Under the pieces are notes generated by a model that was not told the DNA's origin, did no database searches, and saw only the letters and a list, made by a program, of their open reading frames with translations. 64,000 nucleotides of DNA from Butyrivibrio hungatei (lineage in GTDB: Bacteria > Bacillota > Clostridia > Lachnospirales > Lachnospiraceae). Location of the stretch: the NCBI RefSeq assembly GCF_900101605.1, contig NZ_FMUR01000012.1, positions 1 to 64,000 on the forward strand, read 5' to 3'. Below, piece after piece: positions 42,697 to 55,595 of the stretch; the first letter of the stretch is position 1; each line of letters begins with the position of its first letter. The translations under genes were made by a program, and so were the position numbers.

Positions 42697-45600
42697 ATGG
42701 AAAAAAACAGATTACATCCTACCGGCTCTGGTAAGAACATCCGAATGAGCTTCCAGCGCCAGAAGGAAGTCCTGGAGATGCCGAACCTGATTGAAGTTCA
42801 GAAGAATTCCTATCAGTGGTTTCTCGACGAAGGCTTGAAAGAAGTCTTTGACGATATCTCTCCTATTGAGGACTACAGTGGCAAACTCAGTCTGGAATTT
42901 GTTGATTTCAAGCTTTGCGAGGATGAGATTGACAAAAATAAGAATACGATTGAGAAGTGCAAGGAGAGAGATGCAACATTTGCTGCACCTTTAAAGGTAA
43001 AGGTTCGCCTTCACAACAAGGAAAAGAACGAATTTACGGAACATGAAATATTTATGGGCGACCTTCCTCTTATGACTGCGACGGGCACGTTCGTTATCAA
43101 CGGCGCCGAGCGAGTTATAGTCAGTCAGTTGGTACGTTCCCCCGGTATCTACTACGATATCACATACGATAAGGTTGGAAAGGAACTTATAGCATGTACT
43201 GTTATTCCTAACAGAGGTGCATGGCTTGAGTATGAGACAGACTCCAATGACGTATTCTACGCAAGAGTTGACAGAACGAGAAAGGTTCCCGTAACAGTTC
43301 TTATCAGAGCTCTCGGAATAGGTACAAATGAAGAAATTCTCGAACTCTTCGGCGATGAGCCCAAGATTCAGGGAAGCTTTTCAAAGGACGCTTCATCGGA
43401 TTATCAGAGCGGCCTTCTTGAACTGTACAGAAAAATCCGTCCCGGTGAGCCTCTTTCTGTAGAGAGCGCAGAGAGCCTTATCAATGCAATGTTCTTCGAT
43501 TCAAGAAGATATGATCTTGCTAAGGTTGGAAGATATAAGTTCAATAAGAAATTACATTTCAAGAACAGAATTAATGGTCATGTGCTTGCACAGGACGTTG
43601 TTGACGAGCTTACAGGTGAGATGATCGCATCTGCAGGTACCAAGGTTGACCGCGCGCTTGCAACAGAAATCCAGAATTCTGCTATTCCTTATGTTTACCT
43701 TCAGGAGGAAGAACGCAATGTAAAGGTTCTTTCTAATATGATGGTTGATATTACACACTTCATTGAGTGTGATCCTGCAGAACTTGGAATCAATGAGGAT
43801 GTTTATTATCCTGTGCTCAAGGAAATCCTTGATGAGTACACAGCTAAGAACGATCCTGAGGGACTTGCTGAGACAATCAAGAAGCGTGTGCATGATCTTA
43901 TTCCTAAGCACATTACCAGAGAAGACATTATTGCTTCTATCAACTATAACATCAACCTTGAATACGGTATCGGTAATGACGATGATATCGACCACTTGGG
44001 TAACAGACGTATCCGTTGCGTAGGTGAGCTTCTTCAGAATCAGTATCGTATCGGTCTTTCAAGACTTGAGAGAGTTGTTCGTGAGAGAATGACAACTCAT
44101 GATACAGAGGAAGTTTCTCCTCAGATTCTTATTAACATTAAGCCTGTACAGGCAGCTGTTAAAGAATTCTTTGGTTCATCACAGCTTTCACAGTTCATGG
44201 ATCAGAACAACCCTCTTGGTGAGCTTACTCACAAGAGACGTCTTTCAGCATTGGGACCCGGTGGTCTTTCAAGAGACAGAGCCGGATTCGAGGTTCGAGA
44301 CGTACACTATACACACTATGGACGTATGTGCCCTATCGAGACACCTGAAGGACCTAACATCGGTCTTATCAACTCACTTGCAAGTTATGCAAGAGTCAAT
44401 GATTATGGTTTCGTAGAGGCTCCTTATCGTAAGGTAGATCAGTCAGATCCGGAGAATCCCAGAGTAACTGACGAGGTTGAATACCTTACAGCAGATGAAG
44501 AAGATAATTATCATGTAGCTCAGGCTAATACACCTCTTGACGAAAACGGATACTTTAAGAACAACACAGTTTCCGGTCGTTACAGAGAGGAGACATCAGC
44601 ATATCCTAAGACTGCATTTGAGTATATGGACGTGTCTCCGAGAATGGTATTCTCTGTAGCTACAGCACTTATTCCTTTCCTTGAGAACGACGATGCTAAC
44701 CGTGCGCTCATGGGATCAAACATGCAACGTCAGGCGGTGCCGCTTCTTACAACAGAAGCTCCTGCAGTAGGAACAGGAATGGAGCGTAAGGCAGCTGTTG
44801 ACTCAGGTGTCTGCGTAGTCGCAAGAAAAGCCGGAACTGTTGATTTTGTTGACAGTAAGCTTATTCAGATGACATATGATGATGGAGAAAAAGAAGAATT
44901 CCATCTTATTAAGTTCCAGAGATCTAACCAGAGTAACTGCTACAACCAGAGACCTATCGTATTTAAGGGCGACCACGTTGAAGCAGGACAGGTTATTGCC
45001 GACGGTCCTTCAACTTCACAGGGAGAACTCGGACTTGGTAAGAACCCTCTCATCGGATTCATGACATGGGAAGGTTATAACTACGAGGATGCTGTCCTTC
45101 TTTCAGAGAGACTTGTACGTGATGATGTATTTACATCTGTACATATTGAGGAATATGAGGCAGAAGCCCGTGAAACAAAGCTTGGACCTGAAGAAATCAC
45201 AAGAGACGTTCCCGGTGTCGGTGATGATGCACTCAAGGATCTTGACGATCGCGGAATTATCCGTATCGGTGCTGAGGTTCGTGCCGGTGATATCCTTGTA
45301 GGTAAGGTTACTCCTAAGGGAGAAACAGAGCTTACAGCAGAAGAGAGACTTCTCAGAGCAATCTTCGGTGAGAAGGCTAGAGAAGTAAGAGATACATCTC
45401 TTAAGGTTCCTCACGGTGAATACGGTATCATCGTTGATGCAAAGGTATTTACAAGAGAGAACGGAGACGAGCTTTCACCAGGTGTTAACCAGGCAGTTCG
45501 TATTTATATAGCACAGAAGAGAAAGATTTCCGTAGGTGATAAGATGGCAGGACGTCACGGTAACAAGGGTGTCGTTTCCCGCGTACTTCCTATCGAGGAT

Positions 45601-46569
45601 ATGCCTTATCTTCCCAACGGAAGACCTCTCGATATCGTGCTTAACCCTCTCGGCGTTCCTTCACGTATGAATATCGGACAGGTCCTCGAGATACATCTTT
45701 CACTTGCTGCCAAGGCACTTGGATTTAATATCGCAACACCTATCTTTGACGGTGCTAACGAGATTGATATTCAGGATACACTTGAGATGGCTAACGATTA
45801 CGTTAACAACTCATGGGAAGATTTTGAAGCTAAGTACAAAGATCTTGTAGTTCCTGAGATTATGGATTACTTATACGAGAACAGAGATCACAGAGAGCTC
45901 TGGAAGGGTGTTCCGATAAGATCTGACGGAAAAGTTCAGCTTCGTGACGGTAGAACAGGTCAGAAGTTTGACAGCCCGACAACAATCGGACACATGCATT
46001 ACCTTAAGCTCCATCACCTTGTTGACGATAAGATCCATGCTCGTTCAACCGGCCCTTACTCACTTGTTACACAGCAGCCTCTGGGTGGTAAAGCTCAGTT
46101 CGGTGGACAGCGTTTCGGTGAGATGGAAGTTTGGGCGTTGGAAGCATATGGTGCTGCATACACATTGCAGGAGATTCTTACAGTTAAGTCTGATGATGTT
46201 GTTGGACGTGTTAAGACATATGAAGCAATTATCAAGGGTGACAATATACCTGAACCCGGAGTACCTGAGTCATTCAAGGTTCTCTTAAAGGAACTTCAGT
46301 CACTCGGACTTGACATCAAAGTTCTTCGCGAAGACAACACAGAAGTTGAAATCAAAGAGAGCGTTGATTATACAGATTCTGATTATCGCACAGAGATTGA
46401 AGGCGATAACGCAGGTCGTGACTATGGACAGGAATCATTTGAGGCAAACGGATATACACAGCAGCGTTTCGATGAAAGTGGTGAACTTGTATCGGAAGTT
46501 GAAGATTCCGGAAACTTTGATTCAGATGACAGTTTTGATGACTTTGGCGATGCATCTGATGACGAGTGA
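42697..46569 (+). CDS. rpoB: RNA polymerase beta subunit
   Basis: 1290 residues. The rifampicin-binding region reads [33 protein letters not shown], split here as [15 protein letters not shown] and [14 protein letters not shown]; it is wild type at the common resistance positions. [12 protein letters not shown] and [19 protein letters not shown] are also present. ATG 42697 is preferred over ATG 42691, since GGGGTGA ends at 42690 and leaves 6 nt. The C-terminus has an acidic tail (about 1240-1290). Confidence 0.97.
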   Translation: MEKNRLHPTGSGKNIRMSFQRQKEVLEMPNLIEVQKNSYQWFLDEGLKEVFDDISPIEDYSGKLSLEFVDFKLCEDEIDKNKNTIEKCKERDATFAAPLKVKVRLHNKEKNEFTEHEIFMGDLPLMTATGTFVINGAERVIVSQLVRSPGIYYDITYDKVGKELIACTVIPNRGAWLEYETDSNDVFYARVDRTRKVPVTVLIRALGIGTNEEILELFGDEPKIQGSFSKDASSDYQSGLLELYRKIRPGEPLSVESAESLINAMFFDSRRYDLAKVGRYKFNKKLHFKNRINGHVLAQDVVDELTGEMIASAGTKVDRALATEIQNSAIPYVYLQEEERNVKVLSNMMVDITHFIECDPAELGINEDVYYPVLKEILDEYTAKNDPEGLAETIKKRVHDLIPKHITREDIIASINYNINLEYGIGNDDDIDHLGNRRIRCVGELLQNQYRIGLSRLERVVRERMTTHDTEEVSPQILINIKPVQAAVKEFFGSSQLSQFMDQNNPLGELTHKRRLSALGPGGLSRDRAGFEVRDVHYTHYGRMCPIETPEGPNIGLINSLASYARVNDYGFVEAPYRKVDQSDPENPRVTDEVEYLTADEEDNYHVAQANTPLDENGYFKNNTVSGRYREETSAYPKTAFEYMDVSPRMVFSVATALIPFLENDDANRALMGSNMQRQAVPLLTTEAPAVGTGMERKAAVDSGVCVVARKAGTVDFVDSKLIQMTYDDGEKEEFHLIKFQRSNQSNCYNQRPIVFKGDHVEAGQVIADGPSTSQGELGLGKNPLIGFMTWEGYNYEDAVLLSERLVRDDVFTSVHIEEYEAEARETKLGPEEITRDVPGVGDDALKDLDDRGIIRIGAEVRAGDILVGKVTPKGETELTAEERLLRAIFGEKAREVRDTSLKVPHGEYGIIVDAKVFTRENGDELSPGVNQAVRIYIAQKRKISVGDKMAGRHGNKGVVSRVLPIEDMPYLPNGRPLDIVLNPLGVPSRMNIGQVLEIHLSLAAKALGFNIATPIFDGANEIDIQDTLEMANDYVNNSWEDFEAKYKDLVVPEIMDYLYENRDHRELWKGVPIRSDGKVQLRDGRTGQKFDSPTTIGHMHYLKLHHLVDDKIHARSTGPYSLVTQQPLGGKAQFGGQRFGEMEVWALEAYGAAYTLQEILTVKSDDVVGRVKTYEAIIKGDNIPEPGVPESFKVLLKELQSLGLDIKVLREDNTEVEIKESVDYTDSDYRTEIEGDNAGRDYGQESFEANGYTQQRFDESGELVSEVEDSGNFDSDDSFDDFGDASDDE

Positions 46570-46607
46570 TTTGCAGTAACTAACAAAGCAAAGAAAAGAG
46601 GTTACGA

Positions 46608-49600
46608 ATGTCTGATTCAACAATGAATAAAGCAATAAATGAGGCTTCAAGTGGAAGAACAACCCAGCAGCAGACCTATCAGCCGATGACTTTCGACTCA
46701 ATCAAGATCGGTCTTGCTTCTCCTGAGAAGATCAGAAGCTGGGCACATAGAATTGATAACGATCCCAAGAGCGGAGAAGTTACCAAGCCTGAAACAATTA
46801 ACTACAGAACATTAAAGCCTGAGAGAGACGGTTTGTTCTGTGAAAGAATCTTTGGACCTACCAAGGACTGGGAATGTCACTGCGGTAAGTACAAGAAGAT
46901 TAGATATAAAGGTGTTGTCTGCGACCGTTGTGGCGTAGAGATTACAAAGAGTAGCGTACGTCGTGAAAGAATGGGATACATCGAGCTTGCAGCTCCTGTA
47001 TCACATATCTGGTACTTCAAGGGAATTCCCAGCAGAATGGGACTTATCCTTGATCTTTCACCTCGTGTACTTGAAAAGGTATTGTACTTTGCTTCATACA
47101 TAGTACTCGATCCCGGTGAGACAACACTTGAGTACAAGCAGGTACTTTCAGAGAAAGAATATCAGGATGCGAGAGAGGAGTGGGGACCTAAGTTCCGTGC
47201 AGGAATGGGTGCCGAGGCTATCAAAGAGCTTCTCCTTGATATCGATCTTGAGAAAGAGTATCAGGAACTTAAAGAAGGCCTTGATACTTCCAGCGGACAG
47301 AAGAGAACAAGGATCATCAAGCGTCTCGAGGTTGTTGAAGCCTTCAGAGAATCAGGAAATCTTCCTGCATGGATGATCATGGATTGCATCCCTGTAATCC
47401 CTCCGGATCTTCGTCCTATGGTACAGCTTGACGGTGGACGTTTTGCAACATCAGATCTTAACGATCTTTACAGAAGAATTATTAACAGAAACAACAGACT
47501 TAAGAGACTTCTTGATCTCGGTGCGCCTGATATCATCGTTCGCAACGAGAAGAGAATGCTTCAGGAAGCTGTTGATGCCCTCATCGATAACGGAAGAAGA
47601 GGAAGACCTGTTACGGGTCCCGGAAACAGAGCACTTAAGTCACTTTCAGACATGCTTAAGGGTAAGTCCGGAAGATTCCGTCAGAACCTTCTCGGTAAGC
47701 GTGTTGACTATTCAGGACGTTCGGTTATCGTTGTAGGACCTGAACTTAAGATTTATCAGTGTGGACTTCCCAAGGAAATGGCTATCGAGCTTTTCAAGCC
47801 TTTCGTTATGAAGGAGCTTGTTTCCAGAGGAATTTCACAGAATATAAAGAATGCCAAGAAGCTTGTTGAGAGACTTGACGAGCAGGTATGGGATGTCCTT
47901 GAGGACGTTATCAAAGAGCATCCTGTTATGCTTAACCGTGCTCCCACACTTCACAGACTTGGTATTCAGGCTTTCGAGCCTATCCTTGTAGAAGGTAAGG
48001 CTATTAAGCTTCATCCTCTTGTATGTACACCTTTCAACGCCGACTTCGACGGTGACCAGATGGCTGTACACCTTCCTCTTTCTGTAGAGGCGCAGGCTGA
48101 GTGTAGATTCCTTATGCTCTCACCCAATAACCTGCTTAAGCCTTCAGATGGTGGCCCTGTAAACGTTCCTACACAGGATATGGTACTTGGTATCTACTAT
48201 CTTACACAGGAAAGACCCGGTGCTATGGGTGAAGGCAAGTTCTTCAAGAGCGTAGACGAAGCAATCCTTGCTTATGAGAACGGATACTGCACATTGCAGA
48301 CCAGAATCAAGATCAGAATGGATAGAAATAAGCCTGACGGAACAGTTGAGAGCGGAATCGTAGAGTCAACTCTCGGAAGATTCCTCTTTAACGAGATTAT
48401 TCCTCAGGATCTTGGATTTGTAGACAGAAGCGTTCCGGAGAATGCATTTAAGCTTGAAGTAGACTTCATGGTTGGTAAGAAGCAGCTTAAGCAGATTGTT
48501 ACCGCTATGATCAATACACACGGAACATTTGCGACAGCAGAAGTTCTTGATAATATTAAGGCTACAGGTTATCACTACTCAACAAGAGCAGCTATGACCG
48601 TTTCAATCGCTGATATGACAGTGCCTCCGCAGAAGCAGCAGATGCTTGATGAAGCACAGGCTACAGTTGATAAGATCGCAGCAAACTATCGTCGTGGTCT
48701 CATCACTGACGAAGAGCGTTATCGTGCGGTTGTTGATACTTGGATGGAGACCGATAAGGAACTTACAGATGTGCTTCTTGCAGGTCTTGATAAGTACAAC
48801 AACATCTACATGATGGCTGACTCCGGTGCCCGTGGTAGTAACCAGCAGATCAAGCAGCTTGCAGGTATGCGTGGACTTATGGCTGATACAACAGGTCGTA
48901 CCATCGAGCTTCCTATCAAGTCAAACTTCCGTGAAGGACTTGATGTTTTGGAATACTTTATGTCAGCTCACGGTGCACGTAAGGGTCTGTCAGATACAGC
49001 TCTTAGAACAGCCGATTCAGGATACCTTACACGTCGAATGGTTGACGTATCACAGGAACTCATTATACGTGACATTGACTGCTGTGCCGATAAGGATGTT
49101 ATCCCCGGAATGACAGTTAAGGCATTCATGGATGGTAAGGAAACCATTGAGCCTTTGAAGGACAGAATCACAGGAAGATATTCATGTGAGACTATAAAGG
49201 ACAAGGACGGAAACGTAATTGTTAAAAAGAATCATATGATCACTCCTTCCCGTGCTGCTAAGATCCTTTCAGTAGGTGTTAATGCAAAGGGACAGCCTGT
49301 TGAGGCGGTTAAGATCCGTACAATCCTTACTTGCCGTTCACATAACGGAATCTGTGCTAAGTGCTACGGTGCTAACATGGCAACAGGTGAGGCTGTACAG
49401 GTCGGTGAGGCAGTAGGTATTATCGCTGCTCAGTCAATCGGTGAGCCCGGTACACAGCTTACCATGAGAACATTCCATACAGGTGGTGTTGCCGGTGGTG
49501 ATATCACACAGGGTCTTCCCCGTGTAGAGGAGTTGTTTGAGGCAAGAAAGCCTAAGGGACTTGCTATTATCTCAGAGCTTGACGGAAGAGCTGAGATCAG

Positions 49601-50342
49601 AGATACAAAGAAGAAGCGTGAAGTTATCGTAACAAACGATGAGACAGGTGAGTCAAAAGCTTATCTCATTCCTTACGGATCACGTATCAAGGTTCAGGAC
49701 GGAACAACCATTGAAGCCGGTGACGAACTTACAGAAGGTTCTGTTAACCCTCACGATCTTCTTAAGATTAAGGGAATTCGTGCAGTACAGGATTACCTCT
49801 TAAGAGAAGTTCAGAGAGTTTACCGCTTACAGGGTGTTGATATCTGCGATAAGCATATCGAGGTTATCGTTCGTCAGATGCTCAAGAAAGTAAGAATTGA
49901 CGAGAGCGGAGACACAGATTTCCTTCCCGGAACACTTGTAGATGTGCTTGACTTTGAAGACAGCAATGAAGCACTTACATCTGAAGGTAAGAGACCTGCA
50001 GAGGGCAAGCAGGTAATACTTGGTATTACAAAGGCAGCTCTTGCAACAAACTCATTCCTTTCAGCAGCTTCATTCCAGGAGACAACCAAGGTTCTTACAG
50101 ATGCTGCCATCAAAGGAAAGGTTGATCCACTTATCGGACTTAAGGAAAATGTTATTATCGGTAAGTTGATCCCTGCAGGTACAGGTATGAAGAGATATAG
50201 AAATACACCTCTTAATACCGATGCTAACTTCGCTGATTCTGAGAAGCTCATTCTTAAGAAAAAGAAGAGAGATCTTGACGACGAAGTAATTGTCAATGAA
50301 GATGATTTCGACGAAGAAGTTTCTGTATCTGAAGACGAATAA
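46608..50342 (+). CDS. rpoC: RNA polymerase beta-prime subunit
   Basis: 1244 residues. The N-terminal zinc site is [20 protein letters not shown]. The catalytic [12 protein letters not shown] lies near 478-489, binding magnesium. The trigger-loop region and [20 protein letters not shown] are present. Acidic C-terminal tail. 38 nt after rpoB. Confidence 0.97.
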   Translation: MSDSTMNKAINEASSGRTTQQQTYQPMTFDSIKIGLASPEKIRSWAHRIDNDPKSGEVTKPETINYRTLKPERDGLFCERIFGPTKDWECHCGKYKKIRYKGVVCDRCGVEITKSSVRRERMGYIELAAPVSHIWYFKGIPSRMGLILDLSPRVLEKVLYFASYIVLDPGETTLEYKQVLSEKEYQDAREEWGPKFRAGMGAEAIKELLLDIDLEKEYQELKEGLDTSSGQKRTRIIKRLEVVEAFRESGNLPAWMIMDCIPVIPPDLRPMVQLDGGRFATSDLNDLYRRIINRNNRLKRLLDLGAPDIIVRNEKRMLQEAVDALIDNGRRGRPVTGPGNRALKSLSDMLKGKSGRFRQNLLGKRVDYSGRSVIVVGPELKIYQCGLPKEMAIELFKPFVMKELVSRGISQNIKNAKKLVERLDEQVWDVLEDVIKEHPVMLNRAPTLHRLGIQAFEPILVEGKAIKLHPLVCTPFNADFDGDQMAVHLPLSVEAQAECRFLMLSPNNLLKPSDGGPVNVPTQDMVLGIYYLTQERPGAMGEGKFFKSVDEAILAYENGYCTLQTRIKIRMDRNKPDGTVESGIVESTLGRFLFNEIIPQDLGFVDRSVPENAFKLEVDFMVGKKQLKQIVTAMINTHGTFATAEVLDNIKATGYHYSTRAAMTVSIADMTVPPQKQQMLDEAQATVDKIAANYRRGLITDEERYRAVVDTWMETDKELTDVLLAGLDKYNNIYMMADSGARGSNQQIKQLAGMRGLMADTTGRTIELPIKSNFREGLDVLEYFMSAHGARKGLSDTALRTADSGYLTRRMVDVSQELIIRDIDCCADKDVIPGMTVKAFMDGKETIEPLKDRITGRYSCETIKDKDGNVIVKKNHMITPSRAAKILSVGVNAKGQPVEAVKIRTILTCRSHNGICAKCYGANMATGEAVQVGEAVGIIAAQSIGEPGTQLTMRTFHTGGVAGGDITQGLPRVEELFEARKPKGLAIISELDGRAEIRDTKKKREVIVTNDETGESKAYLIPYGSRIKVQDGTTIEAGDELTEGSVNPHDLLKIKGIRAVQDYLLREVQRVYRLQGVDICDKHIEVIVRQMLKKVRIDESGDTDFLPGTLVDVLDFEDSNEALTSEGKRPAEGKQVILGITKAALATNSFLSAASFQETTKVLTDAAIKGKVDPLIGLKENVIIGKLIPAGTGMKRYRNTPLNTDANFADSEKLILKKKKRDLDDEVIVNEDDFDEEVSVSEDE

Positions 50343-50350
50343 TAAAAAAG

Positions 50351-50379
50351 TTGACATTATTTTGATTTATACTTATACT
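50351..50379 (+). promoter_or_regulatory. Promoter of the rpsL-rpsG-fusA unit
   Basis: TTGACA (50351-50356), 17-bp spacer, TATACT (50374-50379), 9 nt after the rpoC stop. Confidence 0.75.
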
Positions 50380-50399
50380 TTATAATTGCGTGTACTTTC

Positions 50400-50423
50400 A
50401 AAGGGGTGATTTTTTACCCCTTT
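50400..50423 (+). promoter_or_regulatory. Leader hairpin of rpsL
   Basis: AAAGGGGT and ACCCCTTT form an 8-bp stem with loop GATTTTTT inside the rpsL leader. No long T-run follows, so a regulatory or protective 5' structure is more likely than a terminator. Confidence 0.45.
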
Positions 50424-50467
50424 GTTGTATGCATATATGTTTTACATCAAAACAGGAGGTGAAAGGA

Positions 50468-50887
50468 ATGCCAACATTTAACCAGTTAGTTAGAAAGGGT
50501 CGTCAGACATCTGTTAAGAAGTCTACAGCACCTGCGTTGCAGAAGGGTTTTAACTCTCTTCATAAGAAAGCAACTGCAACAGCTTCTCCTCAGAAGCGTG
50601 GTGTTTGCACAGCTGTTAAGACAGCAACCCCTAAGAAGCCTAACTCTGCTCTGAGAAAAATCGCCAGAGTACGTCTTTCTAACGGTATCGAGGTAACAAG
50701 CTACATTCCCGGAGAAGGACACAACCTTCAGGAGCATAGCGTAGTTCTCATCCGTGGTGGAAGAGTTAAGGATCTGCCTGGTACAAGGTATCACATCATC
50801 AGAGGTACTCTTGATACTGCAGGCGTAGCCGACAGAAAACAGGCTCGTTCTAAGTATGGCGCTAAGAGACCTAAGGCTGCCAAGTAA
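50468..50887 (+). CDS. rpsL: 30S ribosomal protein S12
   Basis: 139 residues. The decoding-centre loop is [19 protein letters not shown] with Lys at the streptomycin position, and [20 protein letters not shown] follows. ATG 50468 follows CAGGAGGTGAAAG; upstream open frame to 50390 is ignored because it overlaps that site and the hairpin. Confidence 0.97.
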   Translation: MPTFNQLVRKGRQTSVKKSTAPALQKGFNSLHKKATATASPQKRGVCTAVKTATPKKPNSALRKIARVRLSNGIEVTSYIPGEGHNLQEHSVVLIRGGRVKDLPGTRYHIIRGTLDTAGVADRKQARSKYGAKRPKAAK

Positions 50888-51083
50888 TTTATTAATTGAT
50901 CTAATTTTTTAAGTGTTGGGATTCTATTCTGTATAGATATAGTAGTAACACGCCTGTATTACGGGCAGTATTATTGTTCTAAAGTTAGAAAACCGCACGT
51001 ACACTAAATTAGTGAGTACCGATGATTTATAGTAAGCGGTGAAGATTTTTTCTTCACCAGCGATTCTAAAGGAGGGAAGAACC

Positions 51084-51554
51084 GTGCCGCGTAAAGGACA
51101 TATTGTAAAACGTGACGTATTAGCAGATCCTTTATACGATAACAAGGTAGTAACTAAGCTTGTTAATCAGGTTATGCTTGATGGTAAGAAGGGTGTTGCT
51201 CAGAAGATCGTATATGGTGCATTTGCACAGGTAGAAGAGAAGGGCGGAAAGCCTGCTCTTGAAATTTTCGAGGGAGCTATGAATAACATCATGCCCGCTC
51301 TCGAGGTTAAGGCTAGACGTATTGGTGGTGCTACTTACCAGGTTCCTATCGAGGTTAGACCCGATAGACGTCAGGCGCTTGCACTTCGTTGGCTTGTCAC
51401 ATTTTCACGTGCAAGAGGCGAGAAGACTATGGTTGACAGACTCGCTTCAGAGATTATGGATGCATACAATAACACTGGTGCAGCTGTAAAGAGAAAAGAA
51501 GACATGCACAAGATGGCAGAAGCAAACAAGGCATTCTCACATTACAGATTCTAA
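51084..51554 (+). CDS. rpsG: 30S ribosomal protein S7
   Basis: 156 residues starting at GTG 51084 ([18 protein letters not shown]), with AAAGGAGGG upstream. [19 protein letters not shown] is replaced here by the close [16 protein letters not shown]. An upstream in-frame ATG at 51039 falls in a leader hairpin (GGTGAAGA/TCTTCACC, 51038-51058) and is rejected. Confidence 0.96.
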   Translation: MPRKGHIVKRDVLADPLYDNKVVTKLVNQVMLDGKKGVAQKIVYGAFAQVEEKGGKPALEIFEGAMNNIMPALEVKARRIGGATYQVPIEVRPDRRQALALRWLVTFSRARGEKTMVDRLASEIMDAYNNTGAAVKRKEDMHKMAEANKAFSHYRF

Positions 51555-51591
51555 TCTGGTGAGATTTCAGATTTTTTAGGAGGAAGAACCT

Positions 51592-53709
51592 TTGGCTGAT
51601 AGACAATACCCATTGGAGAGAACCAGGAACATCGGTATTATGGCGCATATCGACGCAGGTAAGACTACACTTACAGAGCGTATTCTTTACTATACCGGTG
51701 TAAACTATAAGATTGGTGAGACCTATGAAGGTACTGCTACCATGGACTGGATGGAACAGGAGCAGGAGAGAGGTATCACTATCACATCTGCAGCTACAAC
51801 ATGCCACTGGACACTTCAGGAAAACGGAAAGACTAAGCCTGGTGCTCTTGAGCATCGTATCAACATCATTGATACACCCGGTCACGTAGACTTTACCGTT
51901 GAGGTTGAGCGTTCACTTAGAGTACTTGATGGCGCTGTAGGCGTATTTAGTGCTAAGGAAGGCGTTGAGCCTCAGTCTGAAAATGTTTGGCGTCAGGCTG
52001 ATGGATTTAATGTTCCCCGTATGGCATTCATCAACAAGATGGATATCATCGGAGCAGACTATTACGGAGCTGTAGAGCAGATTCGTAACAGACTTAAGAA
52101 AAATGCAATTATGATTGAAATCCCTATCGGAGCTGAGGATCAGTTCCAGGGAGTTATTGACCTTTTCGAGATGCAGGCATACATCTACAATGACGATAAG
52201 GGTGAGGATATCACAATCGGTGAGATTCCTGCAGACCTTAAGGATGATGCTGAGCTTTATCACGGTGAACTCGTTGAGAAGATCTGTGATCTTGATGAGG
52301 ATCTTATGATGGAATACCTTGAGGGTAATGAGCCTTCTAAGGAAGCTCTTAAGGCTGCACTTCGTAAGGCTACTTGCGAATGTAAGGCTTTCCCTGTATG
52401 CTGCGGATCAGCACACAGAAACAGAGGTATTCAGAAGCTTATCGACGCAGTTATCGAATTCATGCCTTCACCTGTTGATATCCCTGCTTGTAAGGGTACA
52501 GACATGGATGGCAATGAGATTGAGATTGAGTCAACAGACGATGGCCCGTTTGCAGCTCTTGCATTTAAGATTGTCAGCGATCCTTTCGTAGGAAAGCTTG
52601 CATTCTTCCGTGTATATCGTGGTACTGCAAATTCAGGCTCATACGTACTTAACAGCTCAAAAGATAATAAGGAACGTCTCGGACGTATTCTTCAGATGCA
52701 CGCTAACAAGAGATCTGACCTTGATAAGGTATTCTCCGGTGATATTGCTGCTGCAGTTGGTCTTAAGAACACTGTAACAGGTGATACACTTTGCGATGAG
52801 AAGAATCCTGTTATCCTTGAGTCTATGGAATTCCCTGATCCCGTTATCGAGCTTGCTATCGAGCCTAAGACTAAGGCCGGTCAGCAGAAGCTTGATGAGG
52901 CTCTTCAGAAGCTTGCTGAAGAAGATCCTACATTCAGAGCTCATACAAACTCTGAGACAGGTCAAACAATTATTGCCGGAATGGGTGAGCTTCACCTTGA
53001 TATCATCGTAGACAGACTTCTTCGTGAGTATAAGGTTGAGGCTAACGTTGGTGCACCTCAGGTTGCTTACAGAGAGGCTCTTACAAAGGCTGTTGATATC
53101 GAGTCTAAGTATGCTAAGCAGTCCGGTGGACGTGGTCAGTACGGACACTGTAAAGTTCGTTTCGAGCCCATGGATGCCAACGGAGATAACCTTTACCAGT
53201 TTGATAGCGAAGTTGTCGGTGGTGCTATTCCTAAGGAATTCATCCAGCCTATCAGCGAAGGTATCGAAGAGGCTATGAAGGCCGGAACACTTGGTGGATA
53301 TCCTGTTGTAGGTGTACATGCTACTGTATACGACGGATCATATCACGAAGTCGATTCATCAGAAATGGCATTCCACATCGCCGGATCAATGGCGTTCAAG
53401 GATGCTATGGCTAAGGGATCACCTGTACTTCTTGAGCCTATCATGAAGGTTGAAGTTACAATGCCTGAAGAGTACATGGGAGACGTTATCGGTGACGTTA
53501 ACTCTCGTCGTGGACGTGTAGAAGGAATGGATGATCTTGGAGGCGGAAAGATCGTAAGAGCTTATGTTCCTCTTGCTGAGATGTTCGGATATGCTACAGA
53601 CCTTCGTTCAAGAACACAGGGTCGTGGTAACTACTCAATGTTCTTTGAAAAATATGAGCCCGTTCCTAAGAACGTTCAGGAGAAAGTTCTTTCGAATAAG
53701 GGAAAATAA
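51592..53709 (+). CDS. fusA: Elongation factor G
   Basis: 705 residues from a TTG start at 51592, with TTAGGAGGAAG at the right spacing and no ATG nearby. G1 [10 protein letters not shown]2-region RGITITSA, G3 DTPGHVDF, G4 NKMD. Drives ribosomal translocation. Follows rpsG by 37 nt in the classic str operon. Confidence 0.97.
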   Translation: MADRQYPLERTRNIGIMAHIDAGKTTLTERILYYTGVNYKIGETYEGTATMDWMEQEQERGITITSAATTCHWTLQENGKTKPGALEHRINIIDTPGHVDFTVEVERSLRVLDGAVGVFSAKEGVEPQSENVWRQADGFNVPRMAFINKMDIIGADYYGAVEQIRNRLKKNAIMIEIPIGAEDQFQGVIDLFEMQAYIYNDDKGEDITIGEIPADLKDDAELYHGELVEKICDLDEDLMMEYLEGNEPSKEALKAALRKATCECKAFPVCCGSAHRNRGIQKLIDAVIEFMPSPVDIPACKGTDMDGNEIEIESTDDGPFAALAFKIVSDPFVGKLAFFRVYRGTANSGSYVLNSSKDNKERLGRILQMHANKRSDLDKVFSGDIAAAVGLKNTVTGDTLCDEKNPVILESMEFPDPVIELAIEPKTKAGQQKLDEALQKLAEEDPTFRAHTNSETGQTIIAGMGELHLDIIVDRLLREYKVEANVGAPQVAYREALTKAVDIESKYAKQSGGRGQYGHCKVRFEPMDANGDNLYQFDSEVVGGAIPKEFIQPISEGIEEAMKAGTLGGYPVVGVHATVYDGSYHEVDSSEMAFHIAGSMAFKDAMAKGSPVLLEPIMKVEVTMPEEYMGDVIGDVNSRRGRVEGMDDLGGGKIVRAYVPLAEMFGYATDLRSRTQGRGNYSMFFEKYEPVPKNVQEKVLSNKGK

Positions 53710-53712
53710 ATA

Positions 53713-53741
53713 TTGATTAAACGCTAAAATTTGGCTATAAT
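53713..53741 (+). promoter_or_regulatory. Promoter of tuf
   Basis: TTGATT (53713-53718), 17-bp spacer, perfect TATAAT (53736-53741), 71 nt before the tuf ATG. Confidence 0.7.
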
Positions 53742-53811
53742 CGATATAGTATGTGAAATTATGTATGTAAATGTTACTCTTAACATTTAACCTTAAGGAG
53801 GATATTTAGAA

Positions 53812-55002
53812 ATGGCAAAAGCTAAATTTGACAGAAGCAAACCGCATGTTAACATCGGTACAATCGGACACGTAGATCATGGTAAGACAACACTTACAGC
53901 TGCAATCACAGCAGTACTTGCTGATAGAGGATTCAGCCCTGCAGTAGCATTCGATCAGATCGATAAGGCTCCTGAAGAGAAAGAGCGTGGAATCACAATC
54001 AACTCAGCTCACATCGAGTATGAGACAGAGAAGAGACACTATGCTCACGTTGACTGCCCTGGCCACGCTGACTATGTAAAGAACATGATCACTGGTGCAG
54101 CTCAGATGGATGGATCAATCCTTGTTGTTGCTGCAACTGACGGTGTTATGGCTCAGACAAAGGAGCACGTTCTTCTTGCTCGTCAGGTAGGTGTTCCTTA
54201 CATCATCGTATTCATGAACAAGTGCGATATGGTTGATGATGAAGAGCTCCTTGACCTCGTAGAGATGGAGATCAGAGACCTTCTTACAGAGTATGAGTTC
54301 CCCGGAGATGATACACCTATCATCCGTGGTTCAGCTCTTAAGGCTCTTGAGGATCCTAAGAGCGAGTGGGGTGACAAGATCATCGAGCTCATGAACACAG
54401 TTGATGAGTACATCCCTGAACCTACTCGTGAGACAGATAAGCCTTTCCTTATGCCTGTTGAGGACGTATTCACAATCACAGGACGTGGAACAGTTGCTAC
54501 TGGTAGAGTAGAGAGAGGTGCTCTTAACCTCAACGACGAAATCGAAATCGTTGGTATCAAGGAAGAGACATCTAAGTCTGTTGTAACAGGTATCGAGATG
54601 TTCCGTAAGACAATGGATTACTGCGAAGCTGGTGACAACGTAGGTCTTCTTCTTCGTGGTGTAGACCGTGATGGAATCCAGAGAGGTCAGGTTATCACAA
54701 AGCCCGGCACAGTAACTTGCCACACAAAGTTCACTGCTGAGGTTTACGTTCTTACAAAGGATGAGGGTGGCCGTCATACACCTTTCTTCACAAACTACAG
54801 ACCTCAGTTCTACTTCAGAACAACTGACGTTACAGGTGTCTGCAACCTTCCCGATGGTGTTGAGATGTGCATGCCTGGTGACCACGTAACAATGTCAATC
54901 GAGCTTATTCACCCTATCGCTATGGAGCAGGGTCTTAAGTTCGCTATCCGTGAGGGTGGACGTACAGTTGGATCAGGTAAGGTTGCTACAATCGTTGAGT
55001 AA
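53812..55002 (+). CDS. tuf: Elongation factor Tu
   Basis: 396 residues. G1 [10 protein letters not shown] near 19-28, [26 protein letters not shown] and NKCDMVDD. Delivers aminoacyl-tRNA to the ribosome. AAGGAGGATATTTAG precedes the ATG. It ends the ribosomal block; instead of the usual S10 operon, an accessory island follows. Confidence 0.97.
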   Translation: MAKAKFDRSKPHVNIGTIGHVDHGKTTLTAAITAVLADRGFSPAVAFDQIDKAPEEKERGITINSAHIEYETEKRHYAHVDCPGHADYVKNMITGAAQMDGSILVVAATDGVMAQTKEHVLLARQVGVPYIIVFMNKCDMVDDEELLDLVEMEIRDLLTEYEFPGDDTPIIRGSALKALEDPKSEWGDKIIELMNTVDEYIPEPTRETDKPFLMPVEDVFTITGRGTVATGRVERGALNLNDEIEIVGIKEETSKSVVTGIEMFRKTMDYCEAGDNVGLLLRGVDRDGIQRGQVITKPGTVTCHTKFTAEVYVLTKDEGGRHTPFFTNYRPQFYFRTTDVTGVCNLPDGVEMCMPGDHVTMSIELIHPIAMEQGLKFAIREGGRTVGSGKVATIVE

Positions 55003-55024
55003 TCTTAACAAACCTAGATTTTAT

Positions 55025-55059
55025 GCAGCTTCCAGAGTTTCTCTGGAAGCTGTTTTTTT
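55025..55059 (+). terminator. Rho-independent terminator of tuf
   Basis: GCAGCTTCCAGAG, loop TTT, CTCTGGAAGCTGT, then a T-run of seven. A very strong hairpin 22 nt after the stop. Confidence 0.95.
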
Positions 55060-55084
55060 GTATACAATCTTGCTAAAAATGGTT

Positions 55085-55106
55085 TTTGGCTCTAATTTGG
55101 CTCTAA
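55085..55106. repeat. Two tandem 11-bp repeats (TTTGGCTCTAA)
   Basis: TTTGGCTCTAA occurs twice in direct succession (55085-55095 and 55096-55106). The same core recurs three times in tandem at 59771-59803 and once at 61191-61203, all between gene cassettes of the island. Confidence 0.6.
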
Positions 55107-55120
55107 AAATTTGGATAAAT

Positions 55121-55249
55121 TCAGAGTCAAGCGAAAGTATTTCAAAATTCATATGTCGAGCTCGCTCGAACAAATGGATTTTGAAATACTTTCATTTGGC
55201 GGATATCCGCCAACGAGGAAACGATTTCGTTTCCGAGTCTTGACTCTGA
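55121..55249. repeat. Composite palindrome 3 (four-stem, cloverleaf-like)
   Basis: An outer 11-bp stem TCAGAGTCAAG/CTTGACTCTGA encloses three stems. 55133-55152 pairs with 55174-55193 (20 bp, one mismatch), with a TCGAG/CTCGA stem in its loop. 55197-55212 is the perfect palindrome TGGCGGATATCCGCCA. 55217-55234 is GGAAACGATTTCGTTTCC. No gene or T-run is seen. 55250-55421 holds only the leader of the antitoxin gene. Confidence 0.8.
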
Positions 55250-55421
55250 TTATATTCAGTATTTATGCGCCTTTGTAAGGTGGAGTCATGGTGCCAATTC
55301 TAGCTATGTTTTGTCGAAAATAATTATATATACAACTTGTTTTTGTTATGTGTTAAAATAAATAACAATGGTTGTTAAAATCATTGTTTATTCTTCATGA
55401 GTATCCAGAAAGGAGGATTCT

Positions 55422-55595
55422 ATGGCTAATATTAGATCTGTTCAAGATTTTAAGGAATTTCTTAAAGACAACAGAGAACTATTACATAAAAAAGCTGTAA
55501 GAATCGAAGATCTTCCTCCTGATGATGATTGGATTCTCGATGATGAATGGGATGAAATCTATGAACAAGAGGTTTTAAAGCGTGGAAAAGTATGA
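55422..55595 (+). CDS. Small acidic putative antitoxin
   Basis: 57 residues with AAAGGAGG 7 nt before the ATG. Opens MANIRSVQDFKEFLKDNREL, then an acidic C-terminal half (PPDDDWILDDEWDEIYEQE). The gene overlaps the following MazF/PemK-like reading frame by 14 nt, the usual antitoxin-toxin layout. I recognise no DNA-binding fold, so antitoxin is inferred from size, charge and context. Confidence 0.6.
   Translation: MANIRSVQDFKEFLKDNRELLHKKAVRIEDLPPDDDWILDDEWDEIYEQEVLKRGKV

Noticed and set aside
55121-55249. tRNA or tRNA-like gene, because of the cloverleaf shape
   Set aside because: Stem lengths (11, 20, 8, 7 bp) are wrong, and there is no T-loop consensus, anticodon arm geometry or CCA end.
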